Positions 41,834 to 50,854 are shown, numbered from the stretch's first letter. The stretch: DNA of 64,000 nucleotides from CADEDV01 sp964596345 (GCA_964596345.1 CAZQSZ010000005.1:62001-126000), one strand, 5' to 3'. Translations and numbers: made by a program. Notes: generated from the sequence alone by a model not told the origin.

Positions 41834-43171
41834 GTGAAAAGGACTTTTACAATCATTACTGTATTGATCACACTTTCGGTAGTTGGGCTCATCCTGCTTC
41901 AACTTTCCTGGATCAATAATATGGTATTGGTTGGGCGGGAGCAAATCAAAGAAAAAGTAAATGAGGCCGTTGCAAATATTGCCACAGAATTAGCCCAGTA
42001 TAAAGGGAATTTTTTAATTCCCAACCGTTCTGCTGCTTCCGGAAAAATATTCCCGGATGAATTTGCTACTGATTTTTTACGTCCGCAGACAATAGGAAGA
42101 AGGTTTACCATTGAAGAATTAGATGAAAAGATCAGGAAAGCATTAAAGAATGTGAAGCTGGAGAGAATCAAATATGAATTTGCCGTATTTGTAATGAATG
42201 GTACAGAGCTGGAAAAACAAACCCCCAACTTTATAGCAGCAGATGCGGATACACTTAATAATTATTCCAGGGCCGTACAGATTGTAACTCCCAGTGGTTC
42301 GGCAGCAGAGAACTTAGCCGTAACAGAATATATATCTGTAGTTGTACTGGATTATCCTAAGTATGCGCTTCAGACATTGAGATGGCGTTTTGTTATCGCT
42401 ATTATTTTCAGTATTATCATTATTGCCGCTTTTTATCTTACGGTCCGCACGATGCTGCAGCAAAAGAAACTGGGGGAGATAAAGAATGACTTTATCAATA
42501 ACATGACGCATGAGTTTAAAACCCCGATCGCCACTATTTCATTGGCAGTGGATGCGATGCGGAATGAAAAGGTATTAAATGACAGGGAGAAGCTCACCTA
42601 TTTCAATAACATCATTAAAGAGGAAAATAAGCGAATGAACCGGCAGGTGGAAACCATTCTGAAAGCTTCCCAACTCGAGAAGCAGGAAGTGGATCTTAAC
42701 CTGAAGCCGGCTCATGTGCATACAATTATCAAGGATGTGGTGGAGAATTTTACTTTGCAACTGGAAGAGAAAGGCGGGAAAGCTGAATTGTTACTGAATG
42801 CAACTAACGACCTGATTGAAGCTGATGAAGTACATTTATCGAACCTGGTAAATAACCTTGTTGATAACGCATTGAAATATTCAAAAGATACTATTCCTCC
42901 TTTTGTAAAACTGACCACACAGTCTAATGGGAAAAAGTTCATCATGCGGATTGAGGATAACGGCATAGGCATGAACAAAGAAACACTCAAAAGAGTATTC
43001 GAACGTTTCTACCGGGCCCATACCGGTAATCTTCATAATGTAAAAGGGTTCGGGCTTGGCCTCAGCTATGTGAAAACAATGGTGGAGGCGCACCACGGGG
43101 AAATTAAAGCAGAGAGTACCTTAGGAAAGGGAAGTACTTTCATCGTGGAACTGCCGTTGAAAAAGAGCTAA
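41834..43171 (+). CDS. Orphan sensor histidine kinase
   Basis: Membrane histidine kinase of 445 aa. Membrane segments near residues 5-25 (TIITVLITLSVVGLILLQL) and 185-205 (WRFVIAIIFSIIIIAAFYL) flank a periplasmic sensor of about 160 residues. The H-box is FINNMTHEFKTPIAT with the phospho-accepting His226; N-box NLVNNLVDNALKYS, G-boxes IEDNGIGMN and GFGLGLSY, closing FIVELPLKK. No HAMP domain is evident. GTG 41834 is the start. No response-regulator gene is next to it (queA is convergent, stops overlapping by 4 bp), so its partner is elsewhere. Confidence 0.92.
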   Translation: MKRTFTIITVLITLSVVGLILLQLSWINNMVLVGREQIKEKVNEAVANIATELAQYKGNFLIPNRSAASGKIFPDEFATDFLRPQTIGRRFTIEELDEKIRKALKNVKLERIKYEFAVFVMNGTELEKQTPNFIAADADTLNNYSRAVQIVTPSGSAAENLAVTEYISVVVLDYPKYALQTLRWRFVIAIIFSIIIIAAFYLTVRTMLQQKKLGEIKNDFINNMTHEFKTPIATISLAVDAMRNEKVLNDREKLTYFNNIIKEENKRMNRQVETILKASQLEKQEVDLNLKPAHVHTIIKDVVENFTLQLEEKGGKAELLLNATNDLIEADEVHLSNLVNNLVDNALKYSKDTIPPFVKLTTQSNGKKFIMRIEDNGIGMNKETLKRVFERFYRAHTGNLHNVKGFGLGLSYVKTMVEAHHGEIKAESTLGKGSTFIVELPLKKS

Positions 43172-44403
43172 TCCTTTGCAGCCCAAATTAAACTTCCGTC
43201 ACCGTAACTTAAAAACCGGTAATCATACTTTAAAGCATGATCATAAATGTTTCTCCATTCATCTCCGGCGAGAGCAGCAACCAGTAACAGTAAAGTCGAT
43301 TGCGGCTGGTGAAAATTGGTGATCAGCGCTTTTGCAATTCTCATGGCATAACCCGGCGCAATGATGATCTGTGTTTTTGTCAGTAAACGATCAGTATGGT
43401 TCTGCTCCATCCATCGCAGTAAAGCAGTCAATGCATCTTTTGCCGGGATATTCTGCTTTGATAGATCATAGGCTTCCCATTGCGTAAGTAGTAAAGCAGA
43501 TGGCAGGATAGCAGGATCAATAACTGTTTTTACCCCCAGCCAATAAAGGCTTTCTATTGTTCTCAGGGAAGTGGTACCAACGGCAATGATATTTCCTTCG
43601 AGATTTGTTACCAGGCTTTCGATCAGCGATTTATTTACATCAATGAATTCCGCATGCATTTCATGCTCTTCCATAGTAGCTGCTTTCACGGGTTTAAAAG
43701 TACCGGCCCCGACATGCAGGGTTACAAAATCTTTTTTAATTTTTTTTTCTTCCAGTTGCCCGAAAATATGATTTGTAAAATGAAGCCCGGCTGTTGGAGC
43801 AGCTACCGACCCATCGAAGTGGGCATAGATGGTTTGATAACGATCAGCATCGCCTGACTCAACAGCTCTTTTTATGTAAGGAGGTAATGGAATGGCACCT
43901 GTATAATGTAATATTTCTGCAAAGCTTAGCGGGTCTGGCAGCCAGGATAACTCAATTACAAAACAATCGGCCCTTTTTTCAATATAGCTCGCTGATAGGA
44001 TGATTTCTTCTCCGGCTATTGTTATTTTTTTTTCCAATACCTGCCCCTTTTTCCATTTGGAAGCACCGCCCACCAGGCAAAGCCATTGTACTTTTTTCTG
44101 TTGCAACATGGCCGAGGTGATATCAGGGTATTGCTCATGCGGTTCCAGGCAAAAAATCTCAATTTGCCCGCCGGTTGGTTTTTGAAAAACCAGCCTTGCT
44201 TCCACTACCTTGGTATTATTAAAGATCAGTAATGAACCAGCCGGTATATGATTGGCAATATTCCTGTAAGTATCATCTTTTAGTGCCCCGTTTTGGAAGA
44301 CCAGGAGTTTTGAAGCATCTCTTTCTGCCAAAGGGTATTTGGCAATACGTTCCACAGGGAGCGGATAAGTAAAATCGTTGATGGAAAGATATTTGGGATG
44401 CAT
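43168..44403 (-). CDS. queA: S-adenosylmethionine:tRNA ribosyltransferase-isomerase
   Basis: QueA, 411 aa, adds and isomerises the ribosyl moiety of SAM onto preQ1-tRNA to form epoxyqueuosine. Key segments: ASKLLVFQNGALKDDTYRNI, LIFNNTKVVEARL, YQTIYAHFDGSVAAPTAGLHFT, FVTLHVGAGTFKPVKA and HEMHAEFIDV. ATG 44403 gives MHPKYLSINDFTYPLP; the upstream in-frame extension to 44463 is not supported. The protein is longer than the usual 340-360 residues of proteobacterial QueA because of extra sequence around the middle (LHYTGAIPLPPYIKRAVESGDADRY region is normal, loops elsewhere vary). No preQ1 riboswitch was seen. Confidence 0.93.
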   Translation of the reverse strand: MHPKYLSINDFTYPLPVERIAKYPLAERDASKLLVFQNGALKDDTYRNIANHIPAGSLLIFNNTKVVEARLVFQKPTGGQIEIFCLEPHEQYPDITSAMLQQKKVQWLCLVGGASKWKKGQVLEKKITIAGEEIILSASYIEKRADCFVIELSWLPDPLSFAEILHYTGAIPLPPYIKRAVESGDADRYQTIYAHFDGSVAAPTAGLHFTNHIFGQLEEKKIKKDFVTLHVGAGTFKPVKAATMEEHEMHAEFIDVNKSLIESLVTNLEGNIIAVGTTSLRTIESLYWLGVKTVIDPAILPSALLLTQWEAYDLSKQNIPAKDALTALLRWMEQNHTDRLLTKTQIIIAPGYAMRIAKALITNFHQPQSTLLLLVAALAGDEWRNIYDHALKYDYRFLSYGDGSLIWAAKD

Positions 44404-44452
44404 AAGTATTGCGACCAACTGTCGCAGTTGTTGAGAGGCAAAAATAAAACAA

Positions 44453-44965
44453 TCAGAGTTCAATTCTTACCGAATCAAAACCTGTATGATTACAAGTAGC
44501 AGGTATTTTAAAATGAATACTCTTTTCGGTAAAATTCAACTCAGGATCGAAATCTAATCCTTTCATATCATCACGCAAATCAGAAAACTTACTTCCTGTT
44601 TCACTTTGTAAGAGATATCCTCCAATAATGTCATAATCTCTTTTCCCGGCAGCAGATGGCAATCCTATTAGGGAACGATCTCTAAAAACACTTAAGAATT
44701 TTATCGGGAACGTCGAATCGGCTACACTGAAGTGAACCAGGTAATCGGTTGTTTCAGAGGCATCCCACCGGGTGTCAACGCTATAAACTCTGGTATCAGT
44801 ATTCTGAATAGCATTGATGTAAACCTTAGCATTTATTGGTTTACCAATAAATCTGGCGGTACCGGACAGCCATTTAAAAATGATGGGATGTTGCCATCCA
44901 ATGAGCAATATTGAAACAACTGTTATTGAACAGGCTATCAGGATGATTCGAAAAGCTTTCCTCAT
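44453..44965 (-). CDS. Membrane-anchored protein of unknown function
   Basis: Protein of 170 aa with one N-terminal membrane segment (FRIILIACSITVVSILLIGW) followed by a polar region with beta-strand character (AKVYINAIQNTDTRVYSVDTRW, TDYLVHFSVADSTFPIKFLSVF, KSIHFKIPATCNHTGFDSVRI). A single cysteine lies near the C-terminus. No family is recognised. It lies 49 bp upstream of queA on the same strand and may be co-transcribed with it. Confidence 0.6.
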   Translation of the reverse strand: MRKAFRIILIACSITVVSILLIGWQHPIIFKWLSGTARFIGKPINAKVYINAIQNTDTRVYSVDTRWDASETTDYLVHFSVADSTFPIKFLSVFRDRSLIGLPSAAGKRDYDIIGGYLLQSETGSKFSDLRDDMKGLDFDPELNFTEKSIHFKIPATCNHTGFDSVRIEL

Positions 44966-45146
44966 GCCGTAAAATTAGAAGCAAGCATCGAAATGAACCG
45001 ATTTTGTGATTATCCCCATCTTATCCACTGCAATCCACAGCTAGTTAACCGCTAAAAACCGTATTTGTCAGAATAATTCAATAAAAACCTTTGCTGTAAA
45101 GGCTTTCAGCAAATATTGGTTTGTGGAAAAAATAAAAACGGCAAAA

Positions 45147-45185
45147 TTTGTTCTGCAAGTGGGAAAATGTGTTATTTTGTGTGAA
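45147..45185 (+). promoter_or_regulatory. mraZ promoter with three MraZ-box-like repeats
   Basis: GTGGG (45159), GTGTT (45169) and GTGTG (45179) start exactly 10 bp apart, inside AAGTGGG, AATGTGT and TTTGTGT. MraZ is known to bind direct repeats with 10-bp period upstream of its own gene. They overlap a near -7 box TTATTTTG (45172-45179) with a TTG at 45148-45150. Repression by MraZ is the likely purpose. Confidence 0.6.
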
Positions 45186-45215
45186 TTAGTTAAAAATTGA
45201 CTCAAATACCTGATA

Positions 45216-45683
45216 ATGACAGGCTTTCTCGGAGAATTCGAGGCTACTTTGGACGCCAAGGGGCGGTTCCTCCTCCCGGCTGGGTTCAAAAAACAGCTGC
45301 CGGAAGGCGAAGATAGCCGCTTTGTTATCAACAGGGGGTTTGAGAAGTGTTTAGCTCTTTACCCGGTAAAAAACTGGGAACCGCTGTTTGCAGATATCAG
45401 CAAACTGAACGACTTCGACCCCAAAGTGAGGGAGTTCCGGCGCTACTTTCTGAATGGTGCAACATTCGTGGAGCCGGATAGTGCAGGCCGTTTGCTGGTA
45501 CCGCCCAACCTGAAAGATCATGCAGGATTGGAAAAAGATATTGTGCTGGTGGCGGCGGTCAATAAAATTGAGATCTGGGATAGTAATAAGTACAAACAGT
45601 TCTTTGAATCATTCTCACCGGATGCATTCAGTAGTCTGGCAAAGGAGGTGATGGCAGGCGATAGCGACAAGTTAAAAAGCTGA
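45216..45683 (+). CDS. mraZ: Transcriptional regulator MraZ
   Basis: MraZ, 155 aa, AbrB-like dimeric DNA-binding protein that represses the division/cell wall cluster. Both SpoVT-AbrB-like halves are visible: FEATLDAKGRFLLPAGFKKQL and FVEPDSAGRLLVPPNLKDHA. In this family the arginine in DAKGR/DSAGR contacts DNA. It is the first gene of the cluster, with RsmH beginning 13 bp downstream. Repeats with 10-bp spacing in its promoter match its known autoregulation. Confidence 0.95.
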   Translation: MTGFLGEFEATLDAKGRFLLPAGFKKQLPEGEDSRFVINRGFEKCLALYPVKNWEPLFADISKLNDFDPKVREFRRYFLNGATFVEPDSAGRLLVPPNLKDHAGLEKDIVLVAAVNKIEIWDSNKYKQFFESFSPDAFSSLAKEVMAGDSDKLKS

Positions 45684-45696
45684 GCAGTTGAAAAGT

Positions 45697-46668
45697 ATGG
45701 GTAAGCATAATAAAATATCTGCCGATAACTTATCAACCCAGCCAGTTAATGAATCAGTCGCTGGCTATCACATACCGGTTCTGTTGACGGAAACAGTGGA
45801 AAGTTTGCGCATCAACCCTGATGGTGTATATGTGGATTGCACATTTGGCGGCGGCGGGCATTCAAAAGCCATCCTCGCCCAATTAAGTGAAAAGGGAAAG
45901 TTGATCGTGTTTGACCAGGATGAAGATGCAAAGAAGAACCTGCCGGATGATGACCGTGTGCTGTTTGTGCCGCACAACTTTCGTCACCTGAAACGGTTTC
46001 TCCGGTTGCATCACTTCACAGCTGTGGATGGAATCATGGCCGATTTGGGGGTCAGCAGTCACCAGTTTGATGAAGCGGAAAGAGGTTTCTCGATCCGTTT
46101 TGATGCCGCCCTTGATATGCGGATGGACCAGCGACAGGCGCTGACTGCTTTTGATGTGGTTAATACCTATACAGAACAACAACTGCATAAGTTGTTTGAA
46201 CAGTATGGAGAAGTGACCAATGCAAAGACCCTGGCCAAAACAATTGTCCAGGTCCGCAGCAGCACTTCGTTGAAGACCATCGAAAGCTTTAAGAATGCAC
46301 TCCGTGAAATTGTGAAAGGAAACCCCAACAAGTACTTCGCCCAGGTTTTCCAGGCTTTGCGCATTGAAGTGAACGACGAATTAGGTGCATTGAAAGAGAT
46401 GCTCGAACAAGTCCCCGCCCTGTTGAAGCCCGGAGGCCGGGTAGCCATCATTACGTTTCATTCCCTGGAGGACAGACTGGTCAAGAATTTTTTTCGTCGC
46501 GGCACATTTGATGAGCCGGATACGAATCCCTTTATCAATGATGAACCGGTGAATGCATTAAAGATTATCACCAAAAAGCCAGTTGTCGCTTCAGATAAGG
46601 AGCTGAAGCAAAATTCAAGATCAAGAAGTGCCAAACTGCGGGTGGCTGAAAAAGTGATGATTGTGTGA
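45697..46668 (+). CDS. rsmH: 16S rRNA m4C1402 methyltransferase RsmH
   Basis: RsmH (MraW), 323 aa, N4-methylates C1402 of 16S rRNA using SAM. HIPVLLTETVESL opens the core, the SAM loop is VDCTFGGGGHSKAIL, with IMADLGVSSHQFD, GFSIRFDAALDMRMD and the conserved LKPGGRVAIITFHSLEDRLVK. The C-terminal KQNSRSRSAKLRVAEK is typical. ATG 45697 is chosen over a TTG at 45688. It is followed by 138 bp with hairpin-forming sequences before ftsL. Confidence 0.96.
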   Translation: MGKHNKISADNLSTQPVNESVAGYHIPVLLTETVESLRINPDGVYVDCTFGGGGHSKAILAQLSEKGKLIVFDQDEDAKKNLPDDDRVLFVPHNFRHLKRFLRLHHFTAVDGIMADLGVSSHQFDEAERGFSIRFDAALDMRMDQRQALTAFDVVNTYTEQQLHKLFEQYGEVTNAKTLAKTIVQVRSSTSLKTIESFKNALREIVKGNPNKYFAQVFQALRIEVNDELGALKEMLEQVPALLKPGGRVAIITFHSLEDRLVKNFFRRGTFDEPDTNPFINDEPVNALKIITKKPVVASDKELKQNSRSRSAKLRVAEKVMIV

Positions 46669-46704
46669 GAATGAATGACCGGATCGCTCATTAGTATGTA
46701 CAAC

Positions 46705-46735
46705 AGGATATAAAAGAACGGAAAATCTATATCCT
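46705..46735 (+). repeat. Hairpin in the rsmH-ftsL spacer
   Basis: Arms AGGATATA (46705-46712) and TATATCCT (46728-46735) with a 15-nt loop, in an otherwise tightly packed operon. No T-run follows, so it is not a standard terminator; it may affect mRNA stability or processing. Confidence 0.45.
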
Positions 46736-46747
46736 TTGAAATCAACC

Positions 46748-46766
46748 CCTGCTGTAAGGCAGGCAG
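46748..46766. repeat. CCTGC...GCAGG palindromic element
   Basis: CCTGC (46748-46752) and GCAGG (46759-46763) with a flanking CAG, related in composition to the element at 39323-39345 after atpC. Possibly a second copy of a short dispersed repeat. Confidence 0.3.
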
Positions 46767-46806
46767 TTTTACAAAGGAACCGAAAAACCACAACCAATTT
46801 TATTTC

Positions 46807-47157
46807 ATGCAGCAGGAACAAGCAACAACATTGCCCGCCAGCGAAACAAAACAAAAACCCGGATGGAAACGCTGGTTGAATTACCAATCCATTGTTAAGC
46901 AGGTGCCATTTTTTTTATTCCTCGCCTTACTGGCAGTGATCTATATCTATAACGGGCATAAAGCTGATAAAACAATACGCAGTATTAATAAGACAGCTAA
47001 AGAAGTGGAAGAACTGCAGTGGGAATACAAGGCAGTGAAAAGTGAAGTGATGTTTCGCAGTAAGCAAAGCGAACTGGTAAGAGCGGTGGAGCCATTGGGC
47101 TTAAAGGAACTGGTGCAATCGCCGGTGGTACTGAAGGATAGTGCAATGACCAATTGA
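46807..47157 (+). CDS. ftsL: FtsL-like divisome protein
   Basis: Bitopic protein of 116 aa in the ftsL slot of the cluster. A basic N-terminus (KPGWKRWLNYQSIVKQ) precedes one membrane helix (residues about 37-55, PFFLFLALLAVIYIYNG), then a heptad-like periplasmic coiled coil (TIRSINKTAKEVEELQWEYKAVKSEVMF). FtsL forms a complex with FtsB and FtsQ and activates FtsWI. Sequence conservation is low in this family, so the call rests on size, topology and position between rsmH and ftsI. Confidence 0.85.
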   Translation: MQQEQATTLPASETKQKPGWKRWLNYQSIVKQVPFFLFLALLAVIYIYNGHKADKTIRSINKTAKEVEELQWEYKAVKSEVMFRSKQSELVRAVEPLGLKELVQSPVVLKDSAMTN

Positions 47158-47211
47158 TGAAAGAAACAGGTTGACAGAATTATAATAACAACTAACGCAA
47201 GCAAAGAGGCA

Positions 47212-49344
47212 GTGGAAGTAAAACGTGACATATTGTGGAGGGTTTACCTCAGTTTTCTCGGCATGGTGGTGCTGAGTTTACTGGTGCTGGGTAAGGCTTT
47301 CTATATTCAGCGTTTCCAGGGAGAACACTGGCGCAGCATGAGTGACAGTATGCACCAGAAGATACAGGAGCTGGATGCTGACCGGGGTACAATTTACAGT
47401 GAGGATGGGCAAATGCTGAGTACTTCCTTGCCCCAGTTTGATATTTATATGGATTTCCAGGCGGACGGATTAAGAGATAAGGGCGGAAAAGTTTTTAAAG
47501 AGAATGTTGATTCATTTGCTTTCTCGCTGGCAAATTATTTCGGAGATAAAACGGGCTCACAGTATAAAAAAGAATTGCAGGCTGCTTATAGAAGCAAAAG
47601 CCGCTATTACTCACTCCGCAAGAAAATGACATTTGAAGATTACAAAGCCTTCCGCAGCTTTCCTTTAGTGAAACTGGGAAGAAACAAAAGCGGTGTGATC
47701 GTAGAGGAAAACAGTAAACGTATTTCACCTTTTGGATTATTGGCCAACAGGACCATTGGTTTATCAAGAGAACATGTGGCCAGTAATGGTAAACTGAAAA
47801 AACAAAACGTAGGGCTTGAGAAAACATATGATAGCCTTCTGACGGGGCAAAAAGGTCAGCGGCTCGTAAGATATATCGCCGGCGGTGCGGTGCCGGTGGA
47901 AGGTTTCCAGATAGAGCCGGAAAATGGTAAAGATGTTTTTACCACACTGGATGTGAACATACAGGATATTTCACAAAATGCTTTGTTGCGGATGATGGAA
48001 AGCAGTGAGGCGCAATACGGAACCTGTATCGTGATGGAAGTGAAGACCGGTAAAATAAAAGCAATCGCTAATCTTGGCCGCAGGCCTGATGGCAGTTACT
48101 GGGAAGATGATAACTACGCTTTGCGGGTAACAGAACCCGGGTCAACAATCAAATTAGCGACTCTGCTGGCGGTATTAGATAAGGGAACATCTTCTTTGAA
48201 TGATATGGTGGAAGTGGGAAGTGCAGGACGCTTACAGGTTGGTCCAAGAATGGTGAATGATGCGGAACGATCTCCCAAAGCAGTAATGACCGTGAAGGAA
48301 TGTTTTGCACACAGCTCTAATGTGGGAATGAGTAAACTGGCTTTTAAGGCTTTTGCTAATAATCCAAAGGAATTCAAAGAGTATTTACACCGTTATCACC
48401 TGGATGTACGTTCGCCAATTGATCTTTCAAATATCCCGGCACCCAGGTTGGCACCACTGGAAAGTAAAAACGGCGGGCTGATGAATATGCTGACCATGAG
48501 TTTTGGTTATGCTATCAATGTAAGCCCTTTACATACACTGAGCTTGTACAATGCTATTGCCAACGATGGTAAAATGATGAAGCCTTACCTGGTGAACAGC
48601 ATACAAAGCAATGGCATCGTTATTAAGCAATTTGAACCGACAGTTCTTGATAATAATATCTGTAAACCAGAAGTGGTGAAAGCGGCAAGAGAATCAATGG
48701 AAGCGGTAGTGACAGAAGGAACCGGTCGCCCGGCATTCAAGAATATGCCTTTTGCTGTAGCGGGAAAAACAGGAACGGCGCATGTTGCAGATGGAGATAT
48801 TAAATATGGACATGGTGTGTACCAGGCATCCTTTGTGGGTTATTTCCCGGCAGACAAACCTGTTTATTCCTGTATCGTGGTGGTGAGGACAAAACCACAT
48901 GCAGCTGCACACTATGGCGGAATGCTGGGAGCACCTGTATTCAGGGAGATCGCTACAAAACTCTATGCCATGTATGTGGATCAGAAACCCGCTACGATGT
49001 ATGCTGCAAAGAAAGATAGCAGCACTTATTTCTATGCAGGTAATACAAAAAATATAAAACAGGTGTTTGGCACCTTCAATATGTGGTACGCCGATTCAGT
49101 GCAGCAGAGTAACTGGGCCACGGTATATGCCGGCAATAATTACCAACCGGTATTACGTACAAATGCCGTACGAGAAAAGCTGATGCCGAATGTGAAAGGA
49201 ATGGGGCTGAAGGATGCATTATATCTTTTAGAAAGTATGGGATTAAAAGTAACAATCAGTGGAAAAGGGAAAGTGGCCAACCAATCTGTTGCGCCGGGGA
49301 GTGCTCTGGCAAAAGGAGTAACTGTGGTATTGGAGTTGAGTTAA
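47212..49344 (+). CDS. ftsI: Division-specific transpeptidase FtsI (PBP3) with PASTA domain
   Basis: Class B penicillin-binding protein, 710 aa, cross-links septal peptidoglycan. N-terminal membrane helix (residues about 10-30), pedestal with DADRGTIYSEDGQML, then the transpeptidase: SxxK at S311-T-I-K314 (EPGSTIKLA), SxN at S368-S369-N370, KTG at K519 (AGKTGTAH). Residues about 650-710 form one PASTA domain (MPNVKGMGLKDALYLLESMGLKV, GSALAKGVTVVLEL). GTG start at 47212 with AAAGAGG upstream as ribosome binding site. A C-terminal PASTA is common in Bacteroidota FtsI. Confidence 0.96.
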   Translation: MEVKRDILWRVYLSFLGMVVLSLLVLGKAFYIQRFQGEHWRSMSDSMHQKIQELDADRGTIYSEDGQMLSTSLPQFDIYMDFQADGLRDKGGKVFKENVDSFAFSLANYFGDKTGSQYKKELQAAYRSKSRYYSLRKKMTFEDYKAFRSFPLVKLGRNKSGVIVEENSKRISPFGLLANRTIGLSREHVASNGKLKKQNVGLEKTYDSLLTGQKGQRLVRYIAGGAVPVEGFQIEPENGKDVFTTLDVNIQDISQNALLRMMESSEAQYGTCIVMEVKTGKIKAIANLGRRPDGSYWEDDNYALRVTEPGSTIKLATLLAVLDKGTSSLNDMVEVGSAGRLQVGPRMVNDAERSPKAVMTVKECFAHSSNVGMSKLAFKAFANNPKEFKEYLHRYHLDVRSPIDLSNIPAPRLAPLESKNGGLMNMLTMSFGYAINVSPLHTLSLYNAIANDGKMMKPYLVNSIQSNGIVIKQFEPTVLDNNICKPEVVKAARESMEAVVTEGTGRPAFKNMPFAVAGKTGTAHVADGDIKYGHGVYQASFVGYFPADKPVYSCIVVVRTKPHAAAHYGGMLGAPVFREIATKLYAMYVDQKPATMYAAKKDSSTYFYAGNTKNIKQVFGTFNMWYADSVQQSNWATVYAGNNYQPVLRTNAVREKLMPNVKGMGLKDALYLLESMGLKVTISGKGKVANQSVAPGSALAKGVTVVLELS

Positions 49345-49362
49345 ATGATTTAAAGCCGGGTT

Positions 49363-50826
49363 ATGTTATTAAGAGATGTTTTATATAAAGTGGCGATTCG
49401 GTCAGTAGCGGGAAGTACGGAGATTGATGTAAATGATATACAGATCGATTCGAGGAAAGTGAAACCGGGTGCTGTATTTGTGGCAGTAAAGGGAGTGGCA
49501 GCAGATGGTCACCAGTTCATTGATAAAGCAATTGATAACGGGGCCGCAGTGGTGGTGGCAGAAATAATGCCTGCTGAAAAGAAAGAGTCGGTTGTTTATG
49601 TCCAGGCAGAGAACAGTGCAGCGGCAGCCGGTTATATGGCACATAATTTTTTTGGTCAGCCTTCTGAGCGGATGAAGATAGTGGGAGTAACCGGAACGAA
49701 TGGTAAGACAACGATAGCAACATTGCTATACAAGCTCTTTACAGTTTTGGGATATAAATGCGGGTTGCTGAGTACTGTCGAAAATCATATTGGTGATAAG
49801 ATAGTGCCTGCCACACATACCACACCCGATGCTGTCAGCCTGAATCAGCTGCTGAAACAGATGGCAGATGAAGGATGTACCCATGTGTTCATGGAAGTGA
49901 GTTCACATGCAGTACACCAGCACCGGGTAACAGGTTTGCAGTTTGCAGGAGGCTTGTTCAGCAATATCACGCATGATCACCTGGATTATCATAAAACCTT
50001 TGATGAATATATCCGGGTGAAGAAGGCCTTCTTTGATTTGTTACCATCATCCGCCTTTGCAATCAGCAATGCCGATGATAAAAGAGGGGAAGTGATGTTA
50101 CAGAATACAAATGCAAAAAAGTATTTGTACAGTTTGAAAACGCTGGCTGAATTCAAAGGGAAGATACTGGAGAACAGCCTGGCAGGATTGGTAATGAATG
50201 TGAATGACCAGGAAGTGCATTTCAGGATGATTGGGGAGTTTAACGCCTATAACCTGCTGGCGGTGTATGGAGCAGCGGTGTGCATGGGAGAAGATAAACA
50301 GGAAATACTGCGATGTTTGAGTGTATTAACGGGTGCGGAGGGAAGATTTGATTATATGGTGTCGGCAAAAGAAAAAGTGATTGCGATCGTGGATTATGCG
50401 CACACACCCGATGCTCTTTTAAATGTGCTAGCGACGATCAAAAAACTGAAGAAAGGATTTGAAACGGTGATCACGGTGGTGGGTTGTGGGGGTGACCGGG
50501 ATAAAACAAAAAGACCGGTGATGGCGCAGGCTGCTTGTGAACATAGCGATAAAGCCATTTTCACCAGTGATAACCCGAGAAGTGAAGACCCGGAGCAAAT
50601 CATAAAAGATATGGAAGAAGGATTGCCCGTGGCGTATAAAAGAAAATATATCGCCATTGCAGACCGGAAAGAGGCGATCAAAACAGCGATCAGTTTAGCA
50701 AAACCGGAAGACATCGTACTGATTGCCGGGAAGGGACACGAGAAATACCAGGACATAAAAGGAGTGAAACATCATTTTGACGATAAAGAAGTAGTGAGAG
50801 AGATGTTTGAACTGTTGGATAAATAA
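49363..50826 (+). CDS. murE: UDP-MurNAc-tripeptide synthetase MurE, meso-DAP type
   Basis: Mur ligase of 487 aa adding the third residue of the stem peptide. ATP-binding VTGTNGKTTIATLL near residue 110, carbamylated-Lys region FMEVSSHAVHQHRV, and IFTSDNPRSEDPEQI, where D403-N-P-R406 is the signature of meso-diaminopimelate-adding enzymes. It therefore predicts DAP-containing peptidoglycan. It begins 18 bp after ftsI and ends 28 bp before mraY. Confidence 0.97.
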   Translation: MLLRDVLYKVAIRSVAGSTEIDVNDIQIDSRKVKPGAVFVAVKGVAADGHQFIDKAIDNGAAVVVAEIMPAEKKESVVYVQAENSAAAAGYMAHNFFGQPSERMKIVGVTGTNGKTTIATLLYKLFTVLGYKCGLLSTVENHIGDKIVPATHTTPDAVSLNQLLKQMADEGCTHVFMEVSSHAVHQHRVTGLQFAGGLFSNITHDHLDYHKTFDEYIRVKKAFFDLLPSSAFAISNADDKRGEVMLQNTNAKKYLYSLKTLAEFKGKILENSLAGLVMNVNDQEVHFRMIGEFNAYNLLAVYGAAVCMGEDKQEILRCLSVLTGAEGRFDYMVSAKEKVIAIVDYAHTPDALLNVLATIKKLKKGFETVITVVGCGGDRDKTKRPVMAQAACEHSDKAIFTSDNPRSEDPEQIIKDMEEGLPVAYKRKYIAIADRKEAIKTAISLAKPEDIVLIAGKGHEKYQDIKGVKHHFDDKEVVREMFELLDK

Positions 50827-50854
50827 AAAGTAAACAAGTAGTAAATAACCAGCC

